Shown here in pieces: positions 1-8,559 of a stretch of 46,195 nucleotides of DNA. Where the stretch lies: contig JAGRBY010000005.1 in the NCBI GenBank assembly GCA_020433835.1, forward strand, positions 1 to 46,195. The letters run 5' to 3'. Each line of letters opens with the position of its first letter. Position 1 is the first letter of the stretch. Source of the stretch: Anaerolineae bacterium (GTDB lineage Bacteria > Chloroflexota > Anaerolineae > 4572-78 > J111). The translations under genes and the position numbers were made by a program. The notes under the pieces were generated by a model. That model made no database searches, was not told where the DNA came from, and saw nothing but the letters and a program-made list of their open reading frames with translations.

Positions 1-9
1 TAGGGCGAT

Positions 10-40
10 GGATTCCCGCTAAAAGCATGCGGGCATGACA
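10..40. repeat. short REP-like palindrome
   Basis: A GATTCCCGC ... GCGGG hairpin (arms 15-19 and 29-33) of the GATTCCCGC...GCGGGaATGAC kind that is scattered between genes in many genomes. The rest of 1-201 holds GGAGATT/AATCTC-type low-complexity imperfect inverted repeats (about 90-160) and no gene. Confidence 0.4.
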
Positions 41-201
41 TCGGCCAACGTTCCTCCTCGAAACACATATTGAGCCAAAATCTAAACAGGAGATTGGAGA
101 TTAGAGATGGGAAGATTAGCCCTACAAATCTCCTTATCACCTAATCTCTTTATCTCCATTTTTGGCAGTGCAGAAGTTATTTATTTTCGTTCCTGAGTTT
201 A

Positions 202-1899
202 TTATTCGGTAACGAGCACAAAGAATGTCCCTTTCGAAATCCCCTGCTCAACGCCGCCAACATCGGCGCTGGCTCCAACGGCCCGGATCGGCTCCAAAAA
301 GGGTTGAACGTTGGTCTCGTAGTCCTCGCGCTCAAAATCGCTCAATTGGCTGTCGACAATCTGCACGATATGTTCAATATCGGCATAAAAATAGCCAAAG
401 TTCTCTGCCGGCAGGTGTTCGCGGACCGCCATAAAATTTTTGCTGTTTTCAAATGAGTCTTCAGACGCAGAAGCCAGCGCCTTGATCGAGTCTTCTAAGA
501 AAGCCATAAAGAAATAGTTTTTATGAAAGCCGTAGCCGCCCTGAACTTCTTCGGTAAACGGATCGGTTGAGGCATGCACCTCGATGCCATCAATCTCTAT
601 CGTTTCCAGGGGAGGCATCCCTTGCTCTTCAAAAATGGCCATAATCTGCGCAACTTTGTCTTTGGCTACTTCAACATCATCGGTGCCGATAAGCAGATAT
701 CCACCCACCGGCGGCGAACCGGGAGCGGACTCGGCTGCCTCAACCACCACAATTGCAAATTCTCCGGTCATCCAGCCGAATACATCGTCATCAAGGCTAA
801 TGCCCATCTCGGTCTCAAAATCCTGAAGCGTTTCGGCAAAATCGGGCGTCTGTTCAAGGCTTAGTTTGATTTGTTCCCACATACGATTAAGGTTGCTAAT
901 GTTGTAAACAAATAGGGCCGAAGCCGGAATATCGGCGTGAATGGCGTTTGGCGACGCCGATTGCTTCAAGGCGGCTTTCATATCGTCGCTCATTTTTTCC
1001 AGATCATAGGTTACTACCGTGTCCAACTGGAAGCCATCGGGCTGAAGCAAACCGGCCATACCCATGGCATCGAAAGCTTCCAGGTTTTGGGCTTGCTCTG
1101 CCGGCAGTTCGATCGGGCTGTCTTCAAGCATGGCGCTGAACAGGGCACCAAAATCCATAAACATGGTGAGCGCTGCATTGGGCGGCAGCTCGCTGAGCAC
1201 TTTTTGATATTTGGCGCTGTCAGCTAAAGCGGTACTTTCGGTATTGCCTTGCGACCGGTCGATCATCTGTTGCAGCAGTTCGGCCTCAGTCGCAATAACG
1301 ACAAACTCATCGAACGTGGCCAGATTGACATCTTCGTCAAATTCATCCGGCTGGCTATAAATGGTAACCTCGGCGTAGGTATCTGAAGAAAACGGTTTGT
1401 CGTCTTTTTCAGCTTGATCCAGAATTTTGGCGATAAATTTATCGGAAGCTTCCCGATCAGTTGTTTGGGCGGCGATGATAACCGCCGGCGTAGCGTTAGC
1501 GCCCATCGCAGACTGCGACATCGACTCAGACAGATTCGGGGCAGCTATAACGATCTCTGTTCCCAGCCAGGGCTGAATATCCTCTTCAAAGCTAATCTCT
1601 GCTTCATCTTTCATCTCATCTTTTAATTCGTCGAGCATTTTCTTTATATCCGGATTATCCAGATACAACTTTTTAATATTTTGATAGCCCGGCAGGGCCT
1701 GCAAATTGGGAGTAATGGCCATATAAAACTGCGTGTCTTCCGGCAGCATGCGGGCCACGTTTTGCGGCTGGGCCAAACCCAATATGCCGGCAATGCGATC
1801 CCAATAAAAATAGCTGCCGATGGCCGCCGCACAGAGCAACAACGCCAGCAATCCGACAACCCCACCAATACCCAGGAACATCTTCCGATTTTTATCCAT
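202..1899 (-). CDS. DUF3352 domain-containing membrane-anchored protein
   Basis: A 565-aa protein with one N-terminal transmembrane segment (about residues 9-32, rich in Gly/Leu/Ala) and a large acidic extracytoplasmic region. The body matches the pattern of DUF3352 proteins: an N-terminal MLPEDTQFY-like start of the domain just after the membrane anchor, alternating aromatic beta strands, and LPAENFGYFYADIE near the end. Its function is unknown; DUF3352 proteins are common in Chloroflexota and cyanobacteria and presumably sit on the outer face of the cytoplasmic membrane. It is the last gene of a three-gene minus-strand operon: its ATG lies only 2 nt beyond the stop of the MFS transporter, so the two are probably translationally coupled. 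The family call is from sequence character; the role is not known. Confidence 0.75.
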   Translation of the reverse strand: MDKNRKMFLGIGGVVGLLALLLCAAAIGSYFYWDRIAGILGLAQPQNVARMLPEDTQFYMAITPNLQALPGYQNIKKLYLDNPDIKKMLDELKDEMKDEAEISFEEDIQPWLGTEIVIAAPNLSESMSQSAMGANATPAVIIAAQTTDREASDKFIAKILDQAEKDDKPFSSDTYAEVTIYSQPDEFDEDVNLATFDEFVVIATEAELLQQMIDRSQGNTESTALADSAKYQKVLSELPPNAALTMFMDFGALFSAMLEDSPIELPAEQAQNLEAFDAMGMAGLLQPDGFQLDTVVTYDLEKMSDDMKAALKQSASPNAIHADIPASALFVYNISNLNRMWEQIKLSLEQTPDFAETLQDFETEMGISLDDDVFGWMTGEFAIVVVEAAESAPGSPPVGGYLLIGTDDVEVAKDKVAQIMAIFEEQGMPPLETIEIDGIEVHASTDPFTEEVQGGYGFHKNYFFMAFLEDSIKALASASEDSFENSKNFMAVREHLPAENFGYFYADIEHIVQIVDSQLSDFEREDYETNVQPFLEPIRAVGASADVGGVEQGISKGTFFVLVTE

Positions 1900-1901
1900 T
1901 A

Positions 1902-3449
1902 TTAGCTCCTTTGACTAAGTTCCATCTCTTGATCATTCAGCCGTAAAAAAAAGGCACCGGCAATCATGAGGATAGCAATAATCGCCGATGCCAAGAACAT
2001 CTCATTTAAGATTTGAGCGGTTAATGCTTCGATATGCTGCCCGATTTCGGCGACACTGTAGGGGGCGCTCAAGACATCGAAACGATGCAAACCCCACGCG
2101 GTTAAACTGGAGAGGCCCAGGCTCATCCCCATCAACCGTAAAATAATCACAATACCCGAAGCCACACCCCGCACCTCGGCGGCAACGGCATTGATAGCCG
2201 CCGCGCCAACCGGCGCAATGACCAGCCCAAAGCCAAGCCCGGCCGTCGCCAGATGCAAGGCCATAGCAGCGGAGGTCACGGCCTCTGTCCAGGTATTCAT
2301 CCCGAAAAATCCCACCCCGATAAGCAGCAAACCGCCCACTGTCGGCAGTCGATACCCAAAACGGGTGGCTAACCAACCGCCCCCAATCGAGGCCACGGCC
2401 ATCGCGCCGGTTAGGGCCGATAGTACTTGCCCGCTCTCAAGCGCTGCGGATTTGATAAACTCTTCGATGGTAGCCCCTTCGGCCAAAATGGCATTAACAA
2501 AGAGCGGCACGGCCACCATGGCAATGATCAGCACAAAGCCGATGGCAAAGTTGATGAGGCAAGCGATGGCAAAGTTGATGGCTCGAAACATACGCATATC
2601 GACCAGCGGATTGGTGAGCCGCTGCTCAAGCCAAATAAAAATACCCAGAGCCAACCCGCCGATGACCATATAGGCGGCCGTTTTTTGCCAAGTAGGCATC
2701 ACCGCCGCTGCCGCCGAAAAATCAAAGGTGGGGCCGGTGGCGGCTTGTCCGCCGCTGCGGGCCAATCCGACATTAATGGCGATCAGCGCTGCCGATAAGA
2801 GAGCCGCACCGCCCCAATCAAGTGAGACCATCGGTTGAGTTCGCTTTCTATCCAAATCTGCCAAAAGTCGCCAGGCACCGGCCATCGCCAGCAAACTTAT
2901 CGGAATGTTGATGTAGAATTGCCACTGCCAGGTGAAATAGCGCACCCAAAACGCGCCGTACAGCGGGCCGATGATCCAGCCCAACGTATCGACTGCCCCT
3001 AACAAGCCGAGCGCATAAGCCCGTCGCCCCGGCGGAAAGACATCGCCCACAACGGCCATGGCCACCGGCACCACGCCGCCACCACCGATCGCTTGCACAA
3101 CCCGCGCAAAGATGAGAAACGGTAGCGTTGTGGCTTGAGCCACCAGCAGCGAGCCGACGGCAAAGATAAACATACAGCCCATGAAGAGCCGCCGCCGCCC
3201 GTAAATATCTGATATCCGCCCCAGCAGCGGCATCGCCACTACGTGGGTAATCAGGTAGCTCGAAACAATCCACGAGGCATCGTCAAGGCCGGACGGCAGT
3301 GGAATTTCAAAGTCGAAGATCATCTGCGGCAGCATGGTAGAGATAACCGTTAAATCATCAGCCGCAATAAAGACCCCAAACGCCACCAGTGCCAAAATCA
3401 CATAGGCTTCTTGGTTACTTCTGGTGGACACAAAGGGTTTTGAATTCAC
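1902..3449 (-). CDS. MFS transporter, DHA2 (14-TM) type
   Basis: A 515-aa polytopic protein with about 14 hydrophobic segments, the length and topology of the DHA2/EmrB-QacA drug:H+ antiporter family. The conserved loop-2 motif A is visible as GRISDIYGRRR (about residues 77-87), and an acidic pair D-D lies in the first transmembrane segment (FIAADDLTVISTMLP), which is typical of DHA2 proteins. The start is GTG (GTG AAT TCA), 6 nt after the stop of the upstream lipoprotein gene. In mycobacteria the DHA2-type transporter P55 (Rv1410c) is co-transcribed with lipoprotein LprG and the pair moves triacylglycerides; the same gene pairing here suggests lipid or lipophile export rather than simple drug efflux. 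The transporter class is clear; the substrate is inferred. Confidence 0.88.
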   Translation of the reverse strand: MNSKPFVSTRSNQEAYVILALVAFGVFIAADDLTVISTMLPQMIFDFEIPLPSGLDDASWIVSSYLITHVVAMPLLGRISDIYGRRRLFMGCMFIFAVGSLLVAQATTLPFLIFARVVQAIGGGGVVPVAMAVVGDVFPPGRRAYALGLLGAVDTLGWIIGPLYGAFWVRYFTWQWQFYINIPISLLAMAGAWRLLADLDRKRTQPMVSLDWGGAALLSAALIAINVGLARSGGQAATGPTFDFSAAAAVMPTWQKTAAYMVIGGLALGIFIWLEQRLTNPLVDMRMFRAINFAIACLINFAIGFVLIIAMVAVPLFVNAILAEGATIEEFIKSAALESGQVLSALTGAMAVASIGGGWLATRFGYRLPTVGGLLLIGVGFFGMNTWTEAVTSAAMALHLATAGLGFGLVIAPVGAAAINAVAAEVRGVASGIVIILRLMGMSLGLSSLTAWGLHRFDVLSAPYSVAEIGQHIEALTAQILNEMFLASAIIAILMIAGAFFLRLNDQEMELSQRS

Positions 3450-3455
3450 AATGTA

Positions 3456-4187
3456 TTATCCTGTTGGCGGTATTTCGATGGTTAGCGGTTGATTGTAATG
3501 CGTAAAGCGAATGCGCCAGGTTGTAGGCCGCTTCGGATCGCTGGCCAGTTCAACCATTTGCACCTGATGGATAAGAAATGTCTCGGTGTCGATCCACAAG
3601 GTAACCGGCACATCGCCATCGGTAATTAACCCGGCGGCCCACCAGGTGATCTGCCGACCCTGGGCAATCCCTTCAAGCTGATAGACGGCAGCACCATCAA
3701 GCGTTTCGACAGCGAGCTTTTCAAATTCAATTTGGGGGGCAACGGCCGGAATGCCATACGTTTCATCAAACGGCAGGCTCGGATCGAAATACCAGCCCCA
3801 TTCCGGTGGAAGCGCCTCCCACCGTTGATTGACAGGATTGGTCACGTAAGAGTCGCCGGCCACGCTAATCAGGCCGATTTCGCTAATCAGGCCAAAGCTG
3901 CTGACTTTGACTAGGCCGCGCACCCGGTCGGGGCGCAGCAAATCGCCGGTAACCTGTTTTAAGGCTGTTGTTGGCGGGCGATCAATATAGGCCAGTTTTC
4001 CTGTAAGTTCGATTTCGAAGTGGAGTGACTCGACGGCCAGCATAGCCTCACTGGAGCGCCGCACAATTTCATCGGCGGGGAGACTAACTGTCGGTGTTGG
4101 TGTTGGTCCTAAACCGATAGCCTGACAGCCTGATATTGCGACAATCATGATGGGGACGAGTACGCTCCATAAAATTTGTTCGCGCAA
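3456..4187 (-). CDS. LppX/LprAFG-type lipoprotein
   Basis: A 243-aa predicted lipoprotein. The N-terminus has a hydrophobic stretch followed by the lipobox ISGC (Cys at about residue 21), then a short PTPTPT linker and a beta-rich body of about 200 aa. The pattern 'EIVRRSSEAMLAVESLHFEIELTG' at the start of the body, and the DGDVPVTLWIDTETFLI motif near the end, fit the LppX/LprAFG fold, a lipid-carrying half-barrel. The start is TTG: an AAAAGG ribosome site lies 8 nt upstream and an in-frame TAG closely precedes it, while the next ATG would remove the signal peptide. It is first in the operon with the MFS transporter, matching the mycobacterial lprG-P55 arrangement, and is therefore likely to be a periplasmic or envelope lipid carrier. 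Confidence 0.78.
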   Translation of the reverse strand: MREQILWSVLVPIMIVAISGCQAIGLGPTPTPTVSLPADEIVRRSSEAMLAVESLHFEIELTGKLAYIDRPPTTALKQVTGDLLRPDRVRGLVKVSSFGLISEIGLISVAGDSYVTNPVNQRWEALPPEWGWYFDPSLPFDETYGIPAVAPQIEFEKLAVETLDGAAVYQLEGIAQGRQITWWAAGLITDGDVPVTLWIDTETFLIHQVQMVELASDPKRPTTWRIRFTHYNQPLTIEIPPTG

Positions 4188-4264
4188 AAGCTGGGCCTTT
4201 TGAGTCTAAATTTTAATGGTGTGGGTCATCATTCTCTCTCTCCAAATGCTGTGGCACTATTTAA

Positions 4265-4292
4265 AGTGTAACTTAGACCATTGAATTGTCAA
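4265..4292 (-). promoter_or_regulatory. sigma-70-like promoter for the lipoprotein/MFS/DUF3352 operon
   Basis: On the minus strand TTGACA (4287-4292), a 16-nt spacer, then TACACT (4265-4270). The -35 is perfect and the -10 matches 4 of 6 positions. It lies about 80 nt before the TTG start at 4187. Confidence 0.5.
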
Positions 4293-4365
4293 GGTTGTAC
4301 GTTTAAATCACCCGATCATTTTCATTTCATAGTGCCTATTTACCCGATATCCCACTTAAGTATTA

Positions 4366-4394
4366 TTGAAAATCGCGCTTGAGCCTGATAAAAT
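4366..4394 (+). promoter_or_regulatory. sigma-70-like promoter for the 404-aa protein gene
   Basis: TTGAAA (4366-4371), a 17-nt spacer, then TAAAAT (4389-4394). It gives a leader of about 120 nt before the ATG at 4519. Confidence 0.5.
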
Positions 4395-4518
4395 GAATCA
4401 TAGAGAACACACTTTCAAAAGAAGAGAAGAGCCCTGAAAGAACAGGAGAGGAGTGAGACTTTCTATTCATCGCGTCGCGTGACCAGCGAACACTAGTTTC
4501 CAGCCTGGCGAGGAATAC

Positions 4519-5733
4519 ATGAAACGTCATCCTTCTTTTATTGCAACCATTTTAGGTTGCTTGTCGGTTTATCCGCTGCTTGTTTTTATCCTTATGTTCA
4601 CGGGACTTAGCTGTTATCTTACTTCAGCATATTTGCCGCGGTTCAGTCTCTTCGGCGATGAGGCTGCGCCGATTCGGGTACAGCAGCTTCGACCCTTACC
4701 CAGCCCGGCCTCCGCAGAGGCACTGCTCTCAGAAACCACCGGACGTGGAGCCGAATCAAATGCGGATCGTTCGAGTTTTCCTAATCAAACGCAATTACCG
4801 GGCGATGTCCCTCGCTCGGTTAGCGAATCGACAAACGAAGTGGCCGAAGCGGATACCGCTCTACCCGGCGAATCTTATAGTTCCGTAGAAACCGCCCCCC
4901 AAACAAACGAACTTCCGGCGACTACATTCGAGTCGCCGGTGATGGTTGCCGCCTTACCAACGGCCACACCAACCATAGATTTGCTCTTTGAATTTCCCTA
5001 TTCAGTTGATGATCTCCACCGACGCACGATAGCCACCCCCACTCCCCAGAGCATCCTGGGTGGCGTTGTCTCGAGCCTGGTAGACGTCTTTGATGATTCG
5101 GACGAGACGGAAACTATCTCGCGCCGCAGTAAACTGCCCACCCTAACCCCCACCTCGACCGGAACCAGTACCCCAACACCAACCAACACGCCGACGGTTA
5201 CATCTACGCCAACAGCCACCCCTTTACCGACCGATACTCCACCACCCACGGCAACTCCCACCTTTACCGTAACCCCGCCGCCTACCAATACACCGCTGCC
5301 ACCGCCGCCCACGGCCGTACCGTTGCCCACCGAAACGCCCTTACCGACGGCCACCCCGGTACCGGAGTACGATTTTCTCGTTGGCGAATTTTACAACAGC
5401 CCCACAACCAATCCATTCTTGGTGATGTACGTGGCGATTGTTGACACCAATGAGATCCCTATCGGCGATATGAAAGTGGTCGGCACCCGGCTGGATCACA
5501 ACCTCACTTATGAAAGCCCGCTTTCAACCTGGCACTTTGAGGGCTACAATGCCCCCGGTGAAGTAATCAAAAGCGGCAACGTTAAATTCGAGCCGCCGGG
5601 CGGTATTGAGGCTGTTGACTGGCTCATCTATCTGGCCGATGCCAACGGGGCGCGTCTTTCGGCTGATGTGCCTTTTCACACGGATCCCAACAGCAAACAG
5701 TGGTATTTCGTAAAGTTCCGCCGGAAATTTTAG
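4519..5733 (+). CDS. membrane-anchored protein with Pro/Thr-rich linker
   Basis: A 404-aa protein with one hydrophobic N-terminal segment (about residues 8-35), an acidic Ser-rich stretch, a long Pro/Thr linker built of TPTPT/TNTPT-like units (about residues 210-285), and a C-terminal beta-rich domain of about 115 aa that begins YDFLVGEFYNSP and ends in a basic KFRRKF tail. The architecture is that of a surface-displayed domain held off the membrane on a rigid stalk, a layout common in Chloroflexota. I do not recognise the terminal domain. GAGGAA lies upstream of the ATG, and a strong hairpin follows the stop. Confidence 0.7.
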   Translation: MKRHPSFIATILGCLSVYPLLVFILMFTGLSCYLTSAYLPRFSLFGDEAAPIRVQQLRPLPSPASAEALLSETTGRGAESNADRSSFPNQTQLPGDVPRSVSESTNEVAEADTALPGESYSSVETAPQTNELPATTFESPVMVAALPTATPTIDLLFEFPYSVDDLHRRTIATPTPQSILGGVVSSLVDVFDDSDETETISRRSKLPTLTPTSTGTSTPTPTNTPTVTSTPTATPLPTDTPPPTATPTFTVTPPPTNTPLPPPPTAVPLPTETPLPTATPVPEYDFLVGEFYNSPTTNPFLVMYVAIVDTNEIPIGDMKVVGTRLDHNLTYESPLSTWHFEGYNAPGEVIKSGNVKFEPPGGIEAVDWLIYLADANGARLSADVPFHTDPNSKQWYFVKFRRKF

Positions 5734-5759
5734 TCTCAGAAAAATCAGGTTCACCCTTT

Positions 5760-5810
5760 ATAAATAGCTTCCCCATTTCTAAAATAAGCCTGGGGAAGCT
5801 ATTTATTTTA
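5760..5810 (+). terminator. intrinsic terminator after the 404-aa protein gene
   Basis: A perfect 15-bp stem (5760-5774 with 5792-5806, ending in CCCC/GGGG) with a 17-nt loop, followed by a short T-rich tail. The stem's AT-rich base would also give a moderate terminator on the opposite strand. Confidence 0.65.
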
Positions 5811-5821
5811 CTCCTACCGGA

Positions 5822-5906
5822 CAGGTGACAGTCACTTGGACGCCCTCAATCGACCGGTTTGGGGTAATCCAATGCCGATTTACTACCAATAAGTGACTGT
5901 CACCTG
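5822..5906. repeat. inverted repeat with self-palindromic arms (REP/MITE-like)
   Basis: CAGGTGACAGTCACTT (5822-5837) and its exact complement (5891-5906) flank about 53 bp. Each arm contains GTGAC-N-GTCAC, itself a palindrome, so either one long hairpin or two small ones can form. The layout resembles small non-autonomous palindromic elements. Confidence 0.55.
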
Positions 5907-5960
5907 ACTTTTGCCCATCCTATTAGCCTCTACCTTCCCCCAAAAGTATCAATCACCCCC

Positions 5961-5990
5961 TTGACACTGTAAAAACAGTTATGATACGAT
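5961..5990 (+). promoter_or_regulatory. promoter of the kinase gene with possible operator
   Basis: TTGACA (5961-5966), an 18-nt spacer, then TACGAT (5985-5990). The spacer contains the perfect palindrome ACTGT-AAAA-ACAGT (5966-5979), which is well placed to bind a dimeric repressor. No regulator gene can be assigned. Confidence 0.5.
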
Positions 5991-6038
5991 GGGCCAGCAG
6001 AAATGCGCATCCCCATCCTCAAGGAGTCACGAATAGTT

Positions 6039-8282
6039 ATGGAGTCTATGGAAGCCCTTATTGGTCAGACGCTAGGCCAATACACCGTTATCGAACAAAT
6101 TGGCGAAGGTGGTATGGCCACCGTCTTCAAAGCCTACCAACCCAGTTTGGAACGCGACATTGCCCTCAAAGTTTTACCGCCCAGTTTCGCTAAAAAAGGC
6201 GATTTTTCCGAACGCTTTTCGCGCGAAGCCAAAGCCATCGCCAATCTGCATCACCCTAACATTTTGCCGGTATACGACTCCGGCCAGCACAAAGGCTACA
6301 GCTATATCGCTATGCGCTATATTAAAGATGCTGTAACCCTGGCCGACCGCATGAAACAACCGCTTAAACCCAACCGCATTGTCGATTTGATTACCCAAAT
6401 TGCTGCCGCGCTCGATCACGCCCACCAGGCCGGTATTATCCATCGCGATATCAAACCCAGCAACATTTTGATGGACGGCGACTGGCCCTTGCTCAGCGAT
6501 TTTGGACTGGCGAAAATGGTGGAAAATGCCGTCGATCTGACCGGCACCGGCGTCGGAATGGGCACACCCTCATATATGTCGCCCGAACAGGGTATGGGCA
6601 AAAAAGTCGATCATCGCACCGATATTTACGCCTTGGGTATCATTCTGTTCGAAATGTTGACCAAACAGATACCCCATAAAGCCGAAACCCCTATTGCGAC
6701 CGTGATGAAGCGCATCAACGATCCGCTGCCGCTGCCGCGCAGCATCAACCCTGATATCCCCGAAGCCGTCGAGCGCGTGATCTTAAAGGCGCTGGCCGTT
6801 GACCCGACCCTCCGTTTTAACAGCGCCGGCGAAATGGCCCAAACGCTTAAAGCCGCTTACGGCAACCAGGCCGATGAAATTTTATCGGAAGTATCCAAAA
6901 CCTACGTTGAACCGCCATCAAAAACGGTTGCTCCGGCCGGTACGGGAGCAGCAGCTTCGGGCGGGGCCGGTCAATCTGGTCGCAACCTTGCCTTGCCCAT
7001 CAACATCTTTGGTTTTGGAACCATTGCCTTATTGGTTGGCGCGGTACTATGTGGCGTGGGAGTGCTCATTGTCTTCCAACTGTGGCCGGATCGCTCCCCG
7101 GTTACCTGGCAGTACGTTATCGATCTGTCCGATGGTATGAACGCAGCTTTTCCCGGCGAAGATATCAGCAAATGGGAAGCAGCGCAAGCCACTCTGGCTG
7201 ATGACCTGGGTACTGTCCCGGACGATATTAACGTCGGGCTGCGTGTTTTTGGGCAAGGGGTCGGCGATGCGGCCTGCACCGAAACAGAGCTGCTTGTCGA
7301 ACCGAATCCCAATCGGGCGGCCCAAATTCAAAACAAACTGGTGAGCCTGTCCCCTTCCGGAGCGGAGTCACCCCTAACCGAAGCGATTGTTCAATCGTTC
7401 AATGATTTAGAGTTGGATCCTGACAAGCGCAACGCTCTGGTCATCTTAACCACCGGGCAAGACAGTTGCGATCCGGAAGGTGTCGAGCAAGTCACCACCG
7501 TCTTTCAACGCCTTAACGTCAAGGTCGACACCTACGTTGTTGGGTTGGCGGTTGATGATCCGGCTGCCGAGCAAAATTTGCAAACGTTAGCCAGCGCCGG
7601 CGACGGTGTCTATCTGACCGCCAACACCAGCAACCAACTCGAAGATGTACTGCAGCTTATTCAGGAGAATCTCGAAGCCGAAAATGATCCGCAAGAGATC
7701 GCCCAGGCACCCACACCTACACCAACCTTCACCCCAACTCCAGCGCCAACCGATACACCCGCCCCCACCGCGACTCCCACTGAAGCGGTAGCCGTCGCCC
7801 TTAATGCCCAAGACGCCTACGACTTAGCTATCGAACAAGCCCAGGCCTGGCAACCTGATGTCGTCCTCAGCGAAATTCAAACAACATTTATCGACCTACT
7901 GGACGAAGAAGGCACCTCCGAAAGCTGGTCGTTTAGTTTCTACTCGCCCTCAACCGGTGAACTGCAAACCTTCTTACTTCAGAATGGCGCTATTCAGCCG
8001 ACCACGCCGGTGCCGCTGCCCCAACAACCCAACCTGGTGGCGTTTGACGATTCGGTCATCCTTGATACCAAACGAATTTTTGATATCGCCGCCGCTGCCG
8101 GGGGCGCAGGCATCATGGCCGAAGGCTACGAGCCATCAGCTGCCTTGACTCAATACCCACTTGATGAAACTATCCCAACCTGGTACGTCAACTACATGAA
8201 TCCCGATACAGCGGAAGTTGTTTTCACAGTCATCATCGAAGCCCGCAGCGGCGACGTAATGCAAGCCCTCGATCTTCGATAG
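6039..8282 (+). CDS. transmembrane Ser/Thr protein kinase with extracytoplasmic vWA-like domain
   Basis: The start is placed at ATG 6039 (747 aa) because AAGGAG lies 12 nt upstream; an in-frame ATG at 6003 would add 12 residues. A Hanks-type kinase domain fills the first ~280 residues: glycine loop GEGGMATVFKA, ATP lysine in IALKVLPP, catalytic HRDIKPSNIL, DFGLAK, and GTPSYMSPEQ. One transmembrane helix follows (about residues 318-350). Outside it lies a vWA-like domain (about 355-545) in which the metal site is degenerate (DLSDGM instead of DxSxS), then a Pro/Thr linker and a C-terminal domain with repeated Ala/Trp helices that resembles PepSY-type domains. It is probably a receptor kinase that senses an external or envelope signal. 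The kinase call is secure; the ligand is unknown. Confidence 0.92.
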   Translation: MESMEALIGQTLGQYTVIEQIGEGGMATVFKAYQPSLERDIALKVLPPSFAKKGDFSERFSREAKAIANLHHPNILPVYDSGQHKGYSYIAMRYIKDAVTLADRMKQPLKPNRIVDLITQIAAALDHAHQAGIIHRDIKPSNILMDGDWPLLSDFGLAKMVENAVDLTGTGVGMGTPSYMSPEQGMGKKVDHRTDIYALGIILFEMLTKQIPHKAETPIATVMKRINDPLPLPRSINPDIPEAVERVILKALAVDPTLRFNSAGEMAQTLKAAYGNQADEILSEVSKTYVEPPSKTVAPAGTGAAASGGAGQSGRNLALPINIFGFGTIALLVGAVLCGVGVLIVFQLWPDRSPVTWQYVIDLSDGMNAAFPGEDISKWEAAQATLADDLGTVPDDINVGLRVFGQGVGDAACTETELLVEPNPNRAAQIQNKLVSLSPSGAESPLTEAIVQSFNDLELDPDKRNALVILTTGQDSCDPEGVEQVTTVFQRLNVKVDTYVVGLAVDDPAAEQNLQTLASAGDGVYLTANTSNQLEDVLQLIQENLEAENDPQEIAQAPTPTPTFTPTPAPTDTPAPTATPTEAVAVALNAQDAYDLAIEQAQAWQPDVVLSEIQTTFIDLLDEEGTSESWSFSFYSPSTGELQTFLLQNGAIQPTTPVPLPQQPNLVAFDDSVILDTKRIFDIAAAAGGAGIMAEGYEPSAALTQYPLDETIPTWYVNYMNPDTAEVVFTVIIEARSGDVMQALDLR

Positions 8283-8433
8283 ATGAAAATTTTCGGGTTC
8301 TCTCCAATTTAAGGTATACTCCCTTGAAAATAGCAGTTAGCGGTTAGCCAATAGCCGATAGCAAAAGATTTTCATTGTCGGTGTTGTCCTGTAAGGACTC
8401 TCCTCTGAAAGTATTAAGTACGACCGAGGAGCG

Positions 8434-8489
8434 AAACATCCTCAGATGCGAGCGGGCAGAGCAGAACCGCTCCGCATCTGAGGATGTTT
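8434..8489. repeat. long hairpin repeat
   Basis: A 17-bp perfect inverted repeat (8434-8450 with 8473-8489) that continues inward as AGCGG/CCGCT after a one-base bulge, with an 11-nt loop. No U-run follows, so it is more likely a dispersed palindromic repeat than a terminator, though it may stabilise the 3' end of the kinase mRNA. The rest of 8283-8559 contains short direct repeats of TTAGC/AATAGC type and no gene. Confidence 0.55.
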
Positions 8490-8559
8490 ACTTCACAGCT
8501 AGCCAACCTATCAAACTACCCAACAATCAAACTATTAAACCATAATTCGAGTTTACACA

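Larger units (their letters stand above)
4188..4518. other. divergent intergenic region with two promoters
   Basis: An AT-rich spacer between divergently oriented genes. It holds a minus-strand promoter for the lipoprotein operon and a plus-strand promoter for the Pro/Thr-linker protein, listed separately. Nothing else was recognised. Confidence 0.6.
5734..6038. other. intergenic region with terminator, palindromic repeat and promoter
   Basis: Holds the terminator hairpin of the upstream gene, an inverted repeat with self-palindromic arms, and the promoter of the kinase gene with a palindrome in its spacer, each listed separately. No gene was seen. Confidence 0.7.

Noticed and set aside
4998..5354. 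Minus-strand Gly/Val-rich frame
   Set aside because: Antisense to the Pro/Thr linker of the 404-aa protein; low complexity of the same kind.
5822..5906. Insertion sequence ends
   Set aside because: Only about 53 bp lie between the arms and no transposase is present.
6003..6038. Longer N-terminus of the kinase
   Set aside because: The ATG at 6039 has AAGGAG upstream, and the extra 12 residues precede the conserved start of the kinase family.
8434..8489. Terminator of the kinase gene
   Set aside because: The hairpin has no U-run on either strand and looks like a dispersed repeat.
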